Of a stretch of DNA of 64,000 nt, positions 12,561-24,760 are shown piece after piece. Below the pieces are notes generated by a model, which was given only the letters and a program-made list of their open reading frames with translations, did not search any database and was not told where the DNA came from. The stretch covers positions 13,213,725 through 13,277,724 of the forward strand of contig CM046866.1 of assembly GCA_025617745.1 (NCBI GenBank). Direction: 5' to 3'. How positions within the stretch are numbered: the first letter of the stretch is position 1; every line of letters starts with the position of its first letter. Both the position numbers and the translations under genes were made by a program. This stretch comes from Heliocidaris erythrogramma (lineage: Eukaryota > Echinodermata > Echinoidea > Camarodonta > Echinometridae).

Positions 12561-15039
12561 AAGGGAGTATATGGAGGCCGAGGGGCATTTAAATTCCCTT
12601 TTTTCATTATTTCTTTTGCTTTTGTTCTTGATGTTCTTTTTCATTTGTTTTAATTGATTTATTTATAACATGTTTTAGTCAAAGGTCTATTTGAACGCAG
12701 TTTTACCATACTTCTAGCAAGTTATCATGAATCGAAGTTCATACGAGGCTTGTTAATTTTACCAGAATATACAATCATGAACCATTTTATTAAACTTGAA
12801 GAAGCGCGTTCGTTTCATACGGGAGGGTTAATAACAGTATTTCCCCGGAATTAGCTGAATTATTATCGCTAATTTTCATTTCACTCAAAAACCTCGTGAA
12901 GTTATTTTGAAATTAAGATTCTGTTAATTATACTCACTGAGAATTTCACTTGTTATTTCAGAGAATAAAGCTATACAAATCTAGAACGTCGAATCGAATT
13001 TTGCAACTTCGGGCGGGAAAAACCGCGCAAGCTTTATAGGACACTGTCGACGATAATCCGCAACACGCGAACGCGCGTGCGTATTAATAACCCCTTCACA
13101 ATGATTGTCGACCTCAAAAATTACGAACCTTCAGGGGTCACCGCTGACCCTACCCCGCCCCCATCTGTCTCTAACGACCGTCCGCAAATGGCAATATTAT
13201 TTTTTGAATAGTTACGTGTGTGGGGCGTGATTCGAAGGCAAAGCAGGAGTTTGAGGCAGTGGTCAGCGAAATGATGGAGCTTGAGTAATTAATTTAAAAC
13301 ACTCCTCAAGATAAAAAAGCATAAAACAACGAAGAGGTCTGTTCGTTCCCTTCAACTATTCTCCATAGTCCCCAGCCCACAATGTCTGCTCAGTGCCATG
13401 AGGGCGTTAGAATTAATTCTACGCCCTTACAGTTCTCATCGGAGTTAGAATGATCTTCAGAAAAGATTACTGGTGTTGCGATTCTGATTCATCTTTTTCG
13501 TATTTCATTTTGTCATCCTCCTCGCATTCTTCTTCTCATCTCTCTCTTCCATCTTAGATCACCTCAAAGGATTTTTATTCTTTTTTTCGTTTCCACTTCA
13601 CAAAATATATCATCACTTCCTTTTTACCCCTCTTTTTTCCACCTCCATATTGTCCAATGCATTATCCAATATTCTAAAGATTACAAGATCCCCCTATATA
13701 GCTCTGGTAAATGTGTTTGATGTCGATAGACCGCTTCGGTAATATGCAAATTGTATACATACCTTTCAAATAAAGGTTGTTTTTGACAACCTGTAATAAG
13801 CTTGCCGGACATAGCAACAAGTAATGTACGCAAACTGGATTCCAAGCATTGAGGCTCATATATAAAAAGCAGGTTAATAGAATAGCTTGTCACTATTATA
13901 AGTGCTCAGAGAAGAAATTTGCAAAAATTTGAAAAATTGCAGAATGATAAAAATATTTCCCCGTTCTCACAACAACTGATGGATTGTGCCCCGAAATAGA
14001 GGTGACTCTCTTATTATTTGTTTAAATAGAATTTACCTGCCAAATTGCAACTTGCATTAATTAGATGTTGATTATCAATATTAGTAGATATAATCATTGT
14101 AATACCCTGGACAGAGTCTGACAAACTGTTTTCTTTCTTGGAAACTTCCTTGACTTGCTCATTTTGATGCATGCCCCTTCATTTTTTTTTTTTTTTTTAC
14201 TTGCGCAAATTATTTTAACAGTTTGAAAACAGTGATGAAGAATGATGAATCAAGAGGAAACTCTAAGCAGAATGCAACCTGTTAAAAGATTGAAAAGTTG
14301 GCCAAGAATTAAGAATTTACAGAAAAATTGTATCGTAGTTTTTTTGTTGGTTTGTTAGATTATTCTCGATTCGCTTTCAGTCGGATTTCTGTTACTTGTC
14401 GGGTGCATGTTGATACATTCATTATTGAAATAAAATATTGGATTTAATTGTGTGTTATAGTATTATTTAAGACCCATCATATTTTCTCATAAAATTTGAG
14501 TGAAACGAATACTAATTTTATGCGTTGATTTATGCTGAATAATCTGCTACCGATTTCCATTATTTCGTTGATAACCCAACATGGCGAATGATAGAGAGCA
14601 GATTGCTCAAACCATTCCTTTGTTTTCTTGACATTTCTTTACATCAAATGAAAAAATGGAGGGTGAAGGTGCATCTGTTTCCCAAAATTCATTCATTCTA
14701 TTTTTTTTAACTGCAGACGATTTCAATTCTTTTCTTGAAGCCCGCGTTCCCCAATTTTATTTTTTTACCCTTCCATTCTTTTTTTCTTCAAGAAATCCAA
14801 ACGCGTGCACTCGGGTTGAACTTAAGGCGACACTGAACGTACGCGTGCCATGTTCGAAAAAATAACAATTTATTACACCACCCCATTCCGAAGCTCGACC
14901 AGCTCTTTTATTTGTGTTAAGATTTCCAACCGTAAATCACAAAGTATTTTATTATGGAAGAAGCACTTCTTTTCTTCCTTCATTCATCCTCTATTTGCTA
15001 GCCATTATTTCCATGTCTTTGTTCGTTAGCAAGATCCAA

Positions 15040-16080
15040 GAAATGCACGCAACAGGTGACACGCCGCGTACTAAACGAGACTCTGGCTCGCGCGCGCGGT
15101 TTTTGCGGGCTTATTTTCTCCTCTTTTTTTCCCCTCCGATCGGTTGTAGATAACAAAACTTTAGTAAATCTGACAAAAAATGGCTATCCTTCTGCCACGT
15201 GCCGGGGAACAATAGACCCCAAATCGGGGGTCCATTGACAAGAGGTCACTCCATTTGGCTGGCAGGTGTCGTCGTGAACCTTTCTCTTTTTTCTCTCGCG
15301 ATGGAGTGAAAAGAAAGGTTGTGGTGTTTTTGTTGTTTTGTCTGCGAGGAGATGGGGGCATGTGGTGGAGTGGAGCGTTCGCGGTTAGCCGTAGATGCCT
15401 GCAGACACGCTAGTGCATTCCTCTGCAAGACAGCCGCGATCCGATGCAGTCGGAGCGAGCGAGCGAGCGAGCGGCGAGGCGACGGATGGAGTGCAACAGC
15501 TCGAGCGGGCTGCACCTGCTCGCATCGCCCGCTTTCCAAGCAAACCCATCAAGTCGACGGACTTGTTTGTTCTCCTCTATTGTCGCCCGTCTAGTAAAAT
15601 AGACACAATCCACCACGGATAATAGCCCCAGCTTCTCGGCAGCGATTCGACCAACATTGTCATGCATCGGCATGAATGGACGGCACACGAGCATTGGCTA
15701 TTATTCTTTTCCTCATTCCCATACAACCTTTTTAATATTTGTTGACAACATTTTCGGGTGCTGTTCGGGACGGCGTGTGCGCACCGGCCACGGACTCGGC
15801 GCGCCCTTACTACAAATCTCGATTTATATTTTATGAATGAATGATTGTTCTCAGGGCCCCCTGCGGCAGGTGCACGACTCGCTCGCCTTGTTCCACCCTC
15901 CATCGTAATCCCCACACGTGCTTACTACTATAATATGGCTTATTTCGAACAAAACAATTGTTTTCCCCCTCTTCTTTTTTTTCCTCTCTTTCCCCTTTCT
16001 CCATTCTTCCCCTTCCCCGGCCGAGTCGACCGACTTATGCTGCCGTCATGTGGCGAAGCAACATGTTAGGGCGCGATGAT
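15040..16080. promoter_or_regulatory. CpG-rich segment, possible promoter or regulatory region
   Basis: In contrast to its AT-rich surroundings this kilobase has many CpGs and CG-rich words (CTCGCGCGCGCGG, GAGCGAGCGAGCGAGCGGCG, CGGCGCGCCC). No protein recognised in any frame. It could be the 5' end of an unseen gene, an enhancer cluster, or a domesticated GC-rich repeat. Confidence 0.3.
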
Positions 16081-16734
16081 AGTTTTTCATCCTTTCTTCT
16101 CGCTTTCGAAATTTGGCGGGAATATTACAGGTGCTCTGTTTCTTCGTTCTGATCTTGACTGAGTGAATGAATGGCCACTGGGCCTTTCATTCATAAAAAT
16201 CAAACAACAGGCTTTGGGATAAGTGAATAATGAGACAAACATTTCGCGCGCGAAACTGCAGCCTGTTTGTATCTTGAGTAGTACTTTATACCAGTACCTT
16301 ACGAAGTATAATCATAGTATTCATTTGTAAACAAAGTAAAAAGTAACAGTCAGTTTGTAAACTCTTAAATTATAGGATTAGCTTAAACAAGCAAAGGGAA
16401 TCGAATAACAATGATTGACAAGTAGCAAAATTGCGGGATCAATATATAGGATGAAAGCTAATTTCTTCACATAACCATTCACAAAATGAGATGATTTCGA
16501 AATGTTTTACAGAAGGGAACAAGAAAGGTTATCGCTTTTGAATTTGATGATATCATTTTGAAATTGTATATCATTGTGTCCCATAAACATAACATTCGTT
16601 ATAATGTGTGAAAGTGCACAATAAACTGGTATAAATTATTTACAATCTTACAATATTTATTGTAATATTTATCTCAAGAGTTTTTCTTTCTTTCTTTCAG
16701 TTATACTGTTTACTTCTTATGTGTGTAATTGGGT

Positions 16735-16894
16735 TTTTACAGACGTGTATCAATCAGATATGATTATTTACGTCTGGGACCGACCTTTAACGTCACCATC
16801 CGAAAGACGTGACTCAGTCTCGAACCTGGGTCCGCTGAATCAGTTTATAACTTCCACTGGTAGCTGGATTACAGGCGCACGCCACAACGCCCAG
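16735..16894 (-). mobile_element. SINE-like element with 7SL RNA (Alu-domain)-like head
   Basis: Read on the minus strand from 16894: CTGGGCGTTGTGGCGTGCGC, then CTGTAATCCAGCTACCAGTGGA. This aligns with the 5' Alu domain of SRP (7SL) RNA, including the GTGGCG loop, the TGTAATCC U-turn and the following hairpin (TCCA...TGGA here, TCCC...GGGA in human). About 45 bp on, GGTTCGAGACT matches a pol III B box. The tail TTTCGGATGGTGACGTTAAA then GGTCGGTCCCAG resembles a domain shared by SINEs of marine invertebrates. The S domain of SRP RNA is absent, so it is not an SRP RNA gene. Confidence 0.55.
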
Positions 16895-17943
16895 TTCATT
16901 CACTCTATATCTGCGTGATCAGAAAGTACAGACTACCATACATCGTTCAATTTGTGTTTAAGAATACCCGTGTTTCCTCTTTGTCTAACTGTTTTGTTGT
17001 TTTATGTCATCTTTTGAAAAAATATACGGGTCATAACGCGTGTATATCATTTAACAAATACTTAACAGGTTGCAAATGATAAGCCTTATGGTTTTTGAAG
17101 GAAGAAAAGTATATGAAAATAATGATAAAAATATGCTAGTGTACTAGAAAGGTATTACGTACTAGGCCTACAGTTTAAATATTAACTTGTCCACTCTAAC
17201 TTGTCTAACTCTAACGAATATTTTCAATGGATGTAATGTTAGTGATACCACTAATATGAATCATTTTTTTAAATTCATAATTACACTTGTAAATACATCA
17301 TGCTGTGTTTTATATTCAACTAATTTCAAACATCTTTTTTTCATCAATCATCACATAATTTTCCCCTACTTTTTTGACCGTGAGAAAAAAAATTTGTAAG
17401 GTATTATAGACAAAGTTGTATATAATCAGCTGTTAGCGAGCAAGCGTTCACTGTCTGTAACTTAACAATGGTTTCAGTCAGTGCTGTAACAATGAAAATG
17501 TTTTCTCTTTGTTCCGTAACATACTCAATCATTCGAACATGGTCGAGGACACTATTGTAATGTTCGTCAGAATCGAGATGACTGCATGTGTTGCTGGTTG
17601 GTCCAGTCGTCTGGAACGGGATAGGAAAAGGGGGAGGGGTCGTCTGTCTTTCGACATTTTTTTTGTGGAAAATACTCCTACTTTGCATGTTGTTAACATC
17701 ATGTGTGTGTCTGTATACGTACACCTGTACAGGGGCGGCGATTATTATTTTAAGCGGGTGGGATTCGGACTAATTTTGCCGAAAAGTTTACGAAGATACC
17801 AAAGCGTTCATATTTAAAGCTTTGCCGATAACAGTTACGAAAGTCTTCCTTTTTCTGAACAATAAAAAGGGTGATAAATAAGTATTTGGCGATGACAACT
17901 TGAGATATGATTAATTTTGCCTTCTTCATGTTGAAGTTAAAAT

Positions 17944-18199
17944 CAAGGGCGTATCCAGGGTTTCCCAATAGGGGGGGGGGCGCCAGGCATTATTGATCAC
18001 CGTCCTGGGGGGGGGGTCTATGGGGAGGAGGTGCCCCCTCCCCTTTGGAAAATTTTTGCTTCTGAAGAAGGGCTGAGATGCAAAATAATCCTATATGTGA
18101 CCAATTTTGAAGCCTATTTAATGAACAACTTTTTTTTTTTTACAACGACCAATAGGGGGGGGGGCGCGCCTGTTGCGCCACCCCCTGGATACGCCACTG
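17944..18199. mobile_element. hAT-like MITE, GTATCC variant
   Basis: Left end CAAGGGCGTATCCAGGG and right end CCCCTGGATACGCCACTG are inverted copies. The interior has three poly(G) runs. It belongs to the same general family as the other poly(G) MITEs but uses GTATCC in place of GGATCC. Confidence 0.55.
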
Positions 18200-18432
18200 A
18201 AAATGGATAGGGTGTATTGGTCAAATCCCAATATACCCCCCTCTATAGGGCATGCATTGGCGTATGTGGGGAATGGCTGGGCATTTACAACACTAGCCCT
18301 CACCGAAAACCCAATCCAACCCAAGTCTATTATGACGAAACAAAACACAGAGCACACATGTCGCCGAAGCAACTCGCCGGGTCATCATGAAAACATTTAA
18401 CAAAATCATCAAAATCACCCTTTTCTAAAGGC

Positions 18433-18838
18433 CACCGCACACCTTACGATCGGTCTGCGATCCGATTTCAGAAGAAAATGTAATATCATTTGACAAATCA
18501 TTTAAAAACGAAAAATATTTTTGATTGAGGGTGTGAATTGTCATACAGATAGTACAATCGATAATACGGTCTTTGCCGAGTTTTCTAGTCGGTGGAATGG
18601 CCAAATTGGTCGTTGTGACGTCACAAAAATCGTACGACTGCCTAAGATTTGAAACTAATTTTGCCCTTGTTTCCTGTAGAAAGCTGACAGCTCACCCAAA
18701 CCCTATGTTTAGTATTCATGTTACTTTTCAGAACCTGAATAGGTTAAATTTCATTAATTTTGTTAGAATGCCAATAGCTAATGCCATAGCGATTTATTTC
18801 ACAAATCGGATCGCAGACCGATCGTAAGGTGTGCGGTG
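18433..18838. mobile_element. 406-bp MITE with 36-bp terminal inverted repeats
   Basis: The ends are perfect inverted copies beginning CACCGCACACCTTACGATCG and continuing to CCGATTT. The interior has no coding frame of note. A target-site duplication is not clear: flanks read CTAAAGG on the left and CCTTAAG on the right, which may extend the inverted repeat. Confidence 0.85.
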
Positions 18839-20158
18839 ACCTTAAGAGATGAAATCACTCAAGATGACCACTCGATCATTCTTACGTCAATATCTTCGTC
18901 AATAACATAGATTTCATTTGCTACATCCTATAATGAGAATCAAATGAGGTATTATCTTTATTTTCTCGTTATGGGGATTCAGGAAGTTTTTGTTATCTTG
19001 CATCGTCCAATGAAGCCACGTATCTCCTTTTTTTCCTTCAGATAGTTTGTGACGTCAATTACGACGTCGAAGAAGAATATCAAGTTTGTTTTTTTCTAGC
19101 TTAAAGGTACTAGTAATCATGAGTTCTGCCAAAGACGCATAATATTTTTTTATGGAATTAAACGATATTGACACCATAAACTTTAGACTACTAGGCCTAT
19201 ACAAATATTTTTATCGTTTTTTCCCTAAACGATTTTGGTAGAAAATGTAAAATAGCTGAGTAACTTGGATGGATACGTTTTAGACATTCTCTGTTATTCC
19301 CAGTCAAGTAATTTTTGTTTTCTATTACCTCAATTTGTGTTGATTTTTATCGTAACAATGCATTTCACGGTTAGAGCTTTGATAGTTTACTTTCAGAGTC
19401 TGTATTTGCAAAAAAGCTTGGAAACATTCGTATCAAACAATGATAGATGTACATCATGTAATTTATCCTTATATTATGTATGCTTGTGTCTGTTCATAAT
19501 AATAGTGCAGCTCTAGGTGTACCTTTAATGAAAAATGCGTAAGTGTATTGCTTTACACGAGCCCTATTTGTATTTGGTATAGAACGAGGAAGACTCGGCC
19601 ATAATGATAATTATGTCTTTTATTGTTTAATTATACCATTGGAGCTCTTTTGGGGTTTTCCGCAGAGATCTTTTGGAGCAGTTTCCAGAGCTCAACCGCT
19701 CAGCGCCCCCCGTGTATCCACTTTTTCACCGTTATTTGGAGTATCGTGTTGGCTTTGACCTTCGTGGCAGTCGAGTCATTATTATAACGGTTATTTTGAC
19801 CGGATATTGGTAACGGGTAAGTGGGCACAAGACTCATTATATTGTGTGTACATTTGGCTTGTACAAACTCCCCCTACGCCCTTATAACCATCGGAGTAGA
19901 ACAAAATATGATGACTTATGATACTAGAGGGGAAAATAACTTCAAAGGTATTGCAAATTAATAATACTCTTGGCGAAGAAGGTACGTACCGAGGCATGGG
20001 GGTGATTCCCCAATGATATTAAGTAACAAAAAAGGTACCCAACCAACGAGGATGAAAAATGAGAAAGGAATTAAGGAATGGAGGGGGGGGGGGGGGGGGG
20101 TGGTTAGAAGAAGTTGAAACCTCCCTATTTGCTTCGCTTCCCCTGATTTTTTTCCAGA
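18839..20158. other. Intergenic, no gene seen
   Basis: AT-rich; a G20 run near 20082-20100 lies just before the MITE at 20159. No motif-bearing frame. Confidence 0.6.
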
Positions 20159-20315
20159 CATGGGCCCTCTTAATGCATATAAAAGTTGCGATTAAACGAA
20201 ACTCATAAAATTAAACGAAACCTGACCTTCAACCAATCAGGATCGCGTATTTTTGACTTTGGTCTAACTTTTCGAGTTGCGTTTAATCGCAGCGTTTTGC
20301 GCAAGAGGGCCCATG
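20159..20315. mobile_element. ~157-bp MITE, GGGCCCTCTT family
   Basis: Ends CATGGGCCCTCTT and AAGAGGGCCCATG, then AAAGTTGCGATTAAACGAAA on the left facing TTGCGTTTAATCGCA on the right. The centre CTTCAACCAATCAGGATCGC is shared with 54526-54645. Confidence 0.8.
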
Positions 20316-20337
20316 CATGATCCGCACTATAAGCGTC

Positions 20338-20412
20338 TGTTGAGAGCCAGAATGGCGTTAACTCTGTGTTAAAGTATATGTGTTAACGTCCTTCTAGCTC
20401 CAAACAGACCGT
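20338..20412. repeat. Dispersed ~75-bp repeat, copy 2
   Basis: TGAGAGCCAGAATGGCGTTA, ACTCTGTGTTAAAGTAT and TTAACGTCCTTCTAGC match the copy at 12478-12560. Confidence 0.6.
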
Positions 20413-21060
20413 TATAGGGCTAGTGCTACAGAAGCTATAGGAGGAGGGGGGGGGGGGGGGGAGGGGAGGGGATGGACGGATGATGATATACCTGGGTAAA
20501 CTCTCGTACTATATTGCCCAGTTGAATTTATTTTTCTGGGACTTCGAGCAGAAGGGAGGGAACGTATACGCCGCACCGGCTCCACCTTATGCTGAGAATA
20601 CGCCCCTGCAAACTGCCGTAGACTATTAGAATAATGCCCACACTCGCATTCACAATTCTACTTCTTCGGAAAACTTGCCATGTTGTAGAGTAGGCCTACA
20701 CCATAACAAAAACATATTTTGAAGCCATACATTTAATGATTCAAGATCATAATTATAGGCGTACACCTGACGTAATTTAACTCTGGACTGATGTTTATAT
20801 TGCTTCATTCTGCTGGGATTAATGAAATGACGAAGAAATCGAAGGGCTCTCGTCTTCAGAGCATAGACAGTCGATAAGATATTATTTTGAAGCCATTTAA
20901 AACTTTGAGAAAGAGCCTTTCTGCGCAATGTGGGATTACAAAGTCATGTACACCTGACGTTAGCTTCAGTTATGACGCTTTTGAAAGTTGGTGGAAACCT
21001 TTTTGAAGCATGGATGGAATGTACATTTTGAAGCCATTCACTGAAGAAGGGGATTGATCT

Positions 21061-21191
21061 GGGCCATGTTTCATATCAAAATGTATCATCAATAACAACT
21101 TCCATAGATCTATGACAAATTCGCTCTCAGCCAATCAGATGCAAGTATTTCCGTAGCTTATATTGATAACAAGTTTTATGAAACGGGGCCC
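21061..21191. mobile_element. ~130-bp MITE, GTTTCATA family, copy 1
   Basis: Left GGGCCATGTTTCATA, right TATGAAACGGGGCCC, with the shared core CTCTCAGCCAATCAGATGCA and the following GTAGCTTATA. Confidence 0.75.
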
Positions 21192-21637
21192 TGACGTCAT
21201 CAAAGAAGAGGATGATCATTATTGAGGACACAGTCATGGACAAACTCCGAGACGAGGCCCGATTTATTTCTTATTTTTTAATCTTTGAAGAAACGAGGCT
21301 GTTGTTTAGAGAGAAAAGGAGAGGGGAAGGGGAACGTGACAAAATTTGATACGATCCCTACCCCTACCCTTTACCAATATCCTTGTTAATTAGTATTTTT
21401 ATCGATCGAGAAAGACAGGTGTCCCTCCCCCTCCCCCATGATGCCAGAGTCCCCCTCAAAGGACTTGGTTCGCCCGATACGCCGATGCTTGTATCCAAAA
21501 GATGAGCAGGACTGCATATTATAGCTAGCATTTCCTTATCAGGACTCCTGGTAATTATTTAGACGGTATTCTTTACGATGAAATATGTGCTTTTCTTCAT
21601 CATCATCATTAATTTTTCCAAGAAGGTTTTGACATTA

Positions 21638-21797
21638 CAGGTGCGGATCCAGAGAGGGGCGCAAGGGGCGTGCGCCCCCCCCCCTGTTTTGTCTGACAAA
21701 GTATGCCCCAAGACCCCATAGATGGCCGTTTGGCTTCGTCAAACGGAGGGTTCCTCAGTGTGCGCCCCCTTTCTGAAAATCCTGTAATCCGCCCCTG
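21638..21797. mobile_element. hAT-like MITE
   Basis: Left end CAGGTGCGGATCC, right end GGATTACA-like decay to AATCCGCCCCTG. CATTA flanks both sides, but a full 8-bp duplication is not visible. The interior has a C9 run. Confidence 0.5.
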
Positions 21798-22059
21798 CAT
21801 TATATGAATGATTATGATTTGGTTGTGATGTTTACATAGTAATTGTGTCGAAAAGGATCAAAATAAGGTCCACCTTTGTAAAATATGTGGAAGGAAACAA
21901 GGTTGAAAATGCCACACCATAAAGAAGAATAGTTCAAAACATGTGAAATTATGTAACAAGGATGAAGATGGAAACGGTTCGAAAGTAAAACGAAGGCAGT
22001 AACTGTAATGTGATGAAGGAGCTGAAATACACGGTAGTCAAAAGTGCTTTAGTGACCCC

Positions 22060-22402
22060 CAGTGGCGGCACCAGGATTTTTAAAGTGGGAGGGGGGCAAA
22101 TGGGGGGCAAAAGAAAATGTTGGGGGGGGGGGGGGGGAGGGCAAGGGCGGACAAAAAAAATTGCGTGTACATCGCAAAATCAAGCGCGAGTGGGTAGGGT
22201 CCAGGGAATCACCTTGTTTCCGTTTTCTTTCTTTTTCCTTCTTTTCTCCATTCCTTTTTCACTTTTTTCTTTCCTTTTCTTTCTCATTTTCCACCCTTTT
22301 ATTTTTTTTCACTCCGAAAATTATTGGGGGCAACTGGGGGGGGGGGGGGGGGGGGGGGGGGGGCAAAGGCCCCCATGCCCCCCCCCCCCGGTGCCGCCAC
22401 TG
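22060..22402. mobile_element. hAT-type MITE with 8-bp target-site duplication
   Basis: Ends CAGTGGCGGCACCAGG and GGTGCCGCCACTG are inverted. The flanks GTGACCCC (22052-22059) and GTGACCCT (22403-22410) match at 7 of 8 bases, the duplication length of hAT transposons. The interior holds a very long poly(G) run (22338-22363), a pyrimidine tract and a poly(C) run near the right end. Confidence 0.8.
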
Positions 22403-23369
22403 GTGACCCTATGTACAGAAAGAGCACCTGTGTATCTGTCTATAAAGACACCCCCCCCCCCCCCCTTGATCAGTGTATCACACTAAAACAGGTACAACAT
22501 GAACATGTATATAAAGGCCACCTGCCTATATAGAAAGACCACGTTTCTTGTTTCCATTTAGCGGTCTTTTAGAGAGTGCGTGAGTTGAAACCTTGTACGT
22601 TTATTCAACGGGAGGGGGCGCGCGTCCCCTGATTATTTTTGTTCACCCCATTGTATTTGATGTTTGCATTTTGTTGACTAATCAGACCATAGGAAATCCC
22701 CGAAATATCTCTTTGTCAACCTCAAAACATTTGCTTTTTCATCTACGTTTTTTTTTACCTTGTCTATATTATTTGACCGCTATTGTATTACATCAGCCGC
22801 CGACACTGATATTTCCAATTTGGCTCATGAGAAAGTTGTGTTTAATTAATGAGACGCTTATTCTTGTTCTTGATGAGTCATAATACATTAACGAAATATA
22901 AATGAAAATAGTAAACTTAAAAGAGCATTAATCAATTTCGTTTTTTTATATAGTCAGACAGGTTTTAGTCTATTCTATACTACACAACATCTACTCCCTG
23001 AAAGTTACCTCCAAAAGCCCTCAAATATAAGATCACCTGTCTATGCAGTGGCGTTTTCGTTTCCTATAAAGTTTGGCTGTCTCTCCTGATGCTCGTCCGA
23101 CTTAATAATCCTGCATCATTATAAAAACAGTCATTACAATGAAAGCATAATGGAATACCGTATGCAGTCCTATAGAATATTCAATGCCCACAATACAGGT
23201 GAATTAGCATAGTCCTAGCATAGATGTGTAATTCTATAGTTCACCTCTATTATGAAAGTGAAACGCATAATGGTACTGCGATAAAGATATTAATTCTTTC
23301 CAATAGCGACTTCAAAACAACTTAATTAATAGCCTACACAAGTGATCGCTATAAAGAACGCCAATTAAA

Positions 23370-23512
23370 CTGGGGAGCGTTTCATCAAGCGTTTTGTCAG
23401 TGATTTTTACCGACAAATTTGCTCTCAGCCAATCAGATGCAAGGATTTCAGTAGCTTATAACAGTTGTCGGTAAAAAATCACTGACAAAACGCTTGATGA
23501 AACGCTCCCCAG
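23370..23512. mobile_element. ~143-bp MITE, GTTTCATA family, copy 2
   Basis: Ends CTGGGGAGCGTTTCATCAAG and its complement, with near-perfect arms of about 47 bp. It has the shared core CTCTCAGCCAATCAGATGCA followed by AGGATTTCAGTAGCTTATAA. Confidence 0.85.
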
Positions 23513-23997
23513 GTCGCTATTATCATGTCCTTCTCGCAGTCATCGAACCAACAAAAGTTATTTTTACTATAGTCATTATCTCTTTTTTTTTCTTGGTCAT
23601 TAACTTCACCCAACTAAAACGTATTTTCGGCATTGGCCCGGTTATTGTACTCGGGACTTCCATCGCAGAATAATAATTATCTGCTTTAATATTGTTTCCC
23701 TTTTACGACATATCGTGACAATGATGGGTGGTGTGTGGTTTTGAGGTGGAAGGATTGCCTGTAAGGAAGTCATCAATTTGTCAATATTTATTCTGAGCAA
23801 TCATGGAAATCACGTGGGCAGTGCATGCAGAGGGGTGTAGTGTGGTGGGGAAGTTTTAGGTGGGGAGGGGGAGGCACGGCGGGGCGGGGAGAGGAAGGGG
23901 CATGATAGAAGGAGGGGGGGGGGGGCAGAGCGAGAATATATATAGAGATGTATAGAGAGATACAACCGTGAGGGAATATTATAGAGGCAGAGATATA

Positions 23998-24542
23998 CCG
24001 GATGTCCCCCAAAACGCGGAACGGCGGATTTTCAGTAATTCAGTACTTTGCCTTCAAAAAGTATATCATTTTTTACATCATTGGGTAAAGCATCTACTAC
24101 CGAAGAAAATGATACCAAGATCATTGAATATGGTTAAGTAATTTATTCTGTGCCTGTTTCTTAAAACACAGTCATTTTCAAATTTAGCTTGATTTTTTAG
24201 ACCGATGAGTGTAAGATCGTATCGGGAATGGGTTTTTAGTGAACTGTAGCTCGGGAAAAGTGGAAACGACGCTAATTATTGTACATGCCACAAAAATAAA
24301 AGGCCATTCCCGACACATTTCTACTCTAATTGGTCGCAAAAACCATGCGAAATTTGAAAATGACCGAAAAATGACTGTATTTCAAGAAACGAGCATAGAA
24401 TAAAAATTACTTTATAAAAACAACTTCAATGATTCTCTTCGGTATAGAAGATGCTTTACCCAATGATGTAAAAAATATATATACTTTTCGAAGGCAAAGT
24501 TCTGAAAATCCGCCGTTCCGCTTATTTTTGGGACCGTCCGGG
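23998..24542. mobile_element. Foldback element, arms of about 200 bp or more
   Basis: The left end CCGGATGTCCC and right end complement CCGGACGGTCCC start long imperfect arms sharing GCGGAACGGCGGATTTTCAG, ACTTTGCCTTC, TACATCATTGGGTAAAGCAT, CAGTCATTTT and GGGAATGG. Almost the whole 545 bp folds on itself. No coding frame. It lies beside GA-rich microsatellites. Confidence 0.8.
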
Positions 24543-24554
24543 TAGAAGCAGATA

Positions 24555-24572
24555 ATGAATAGTGAGGGAGGT

Positions 24573-24603
<31 letters not shown>

Positions 24604-24760
24604 CATGCATGTATAAAGAGAGGGGTATGGGGGCACAGGGTAGGGGGTATAACAGACAGAGACAGACTGAAGGGGGAGAGAGAGAGAGAGTGAAAGAGGC
24701 ATAGATGAGTAGATAGAGAGAGAGAGAGAGAGGGGGGGGGGGGGGGGAGTAGGTACACAC
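24555..24760. repeat. GA-rich microsatellites and poly(G)
   Basis: Several runs of (GA)n, including 24572-24600 and 24712-24731, followed by a G run. It continues the simple sequence on the other side of the foldback element. Confidence 0.9.

Larger units (their letters stand above)
10936..15039. other. Intergenic, few repeats, possible cis-regulatory ground
   Basis: Long AT-rich stretch with unusually few recognisable transposons apart from the GC-rich island at 11690 and the ~75-bp repeat at 12478. No coding frame supported. Confidence 0.5.

Noticed and set aside
16721-16918. 65-codon frame and an apparent human Alu match (contamination)
   Set aside because: The frame lies in the SINE. 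Similarity to Alu is limited to the SRP-derived head, differs at many bases, and the rest of the element is not Alu, so human contamination is unlikely.
22010-22486. 158-codon Gly/Pro/Phe-rich frame
   Set aside because: It spans poly(G), polypyrimidine and poly(C) runs of a hAT-like MITE.
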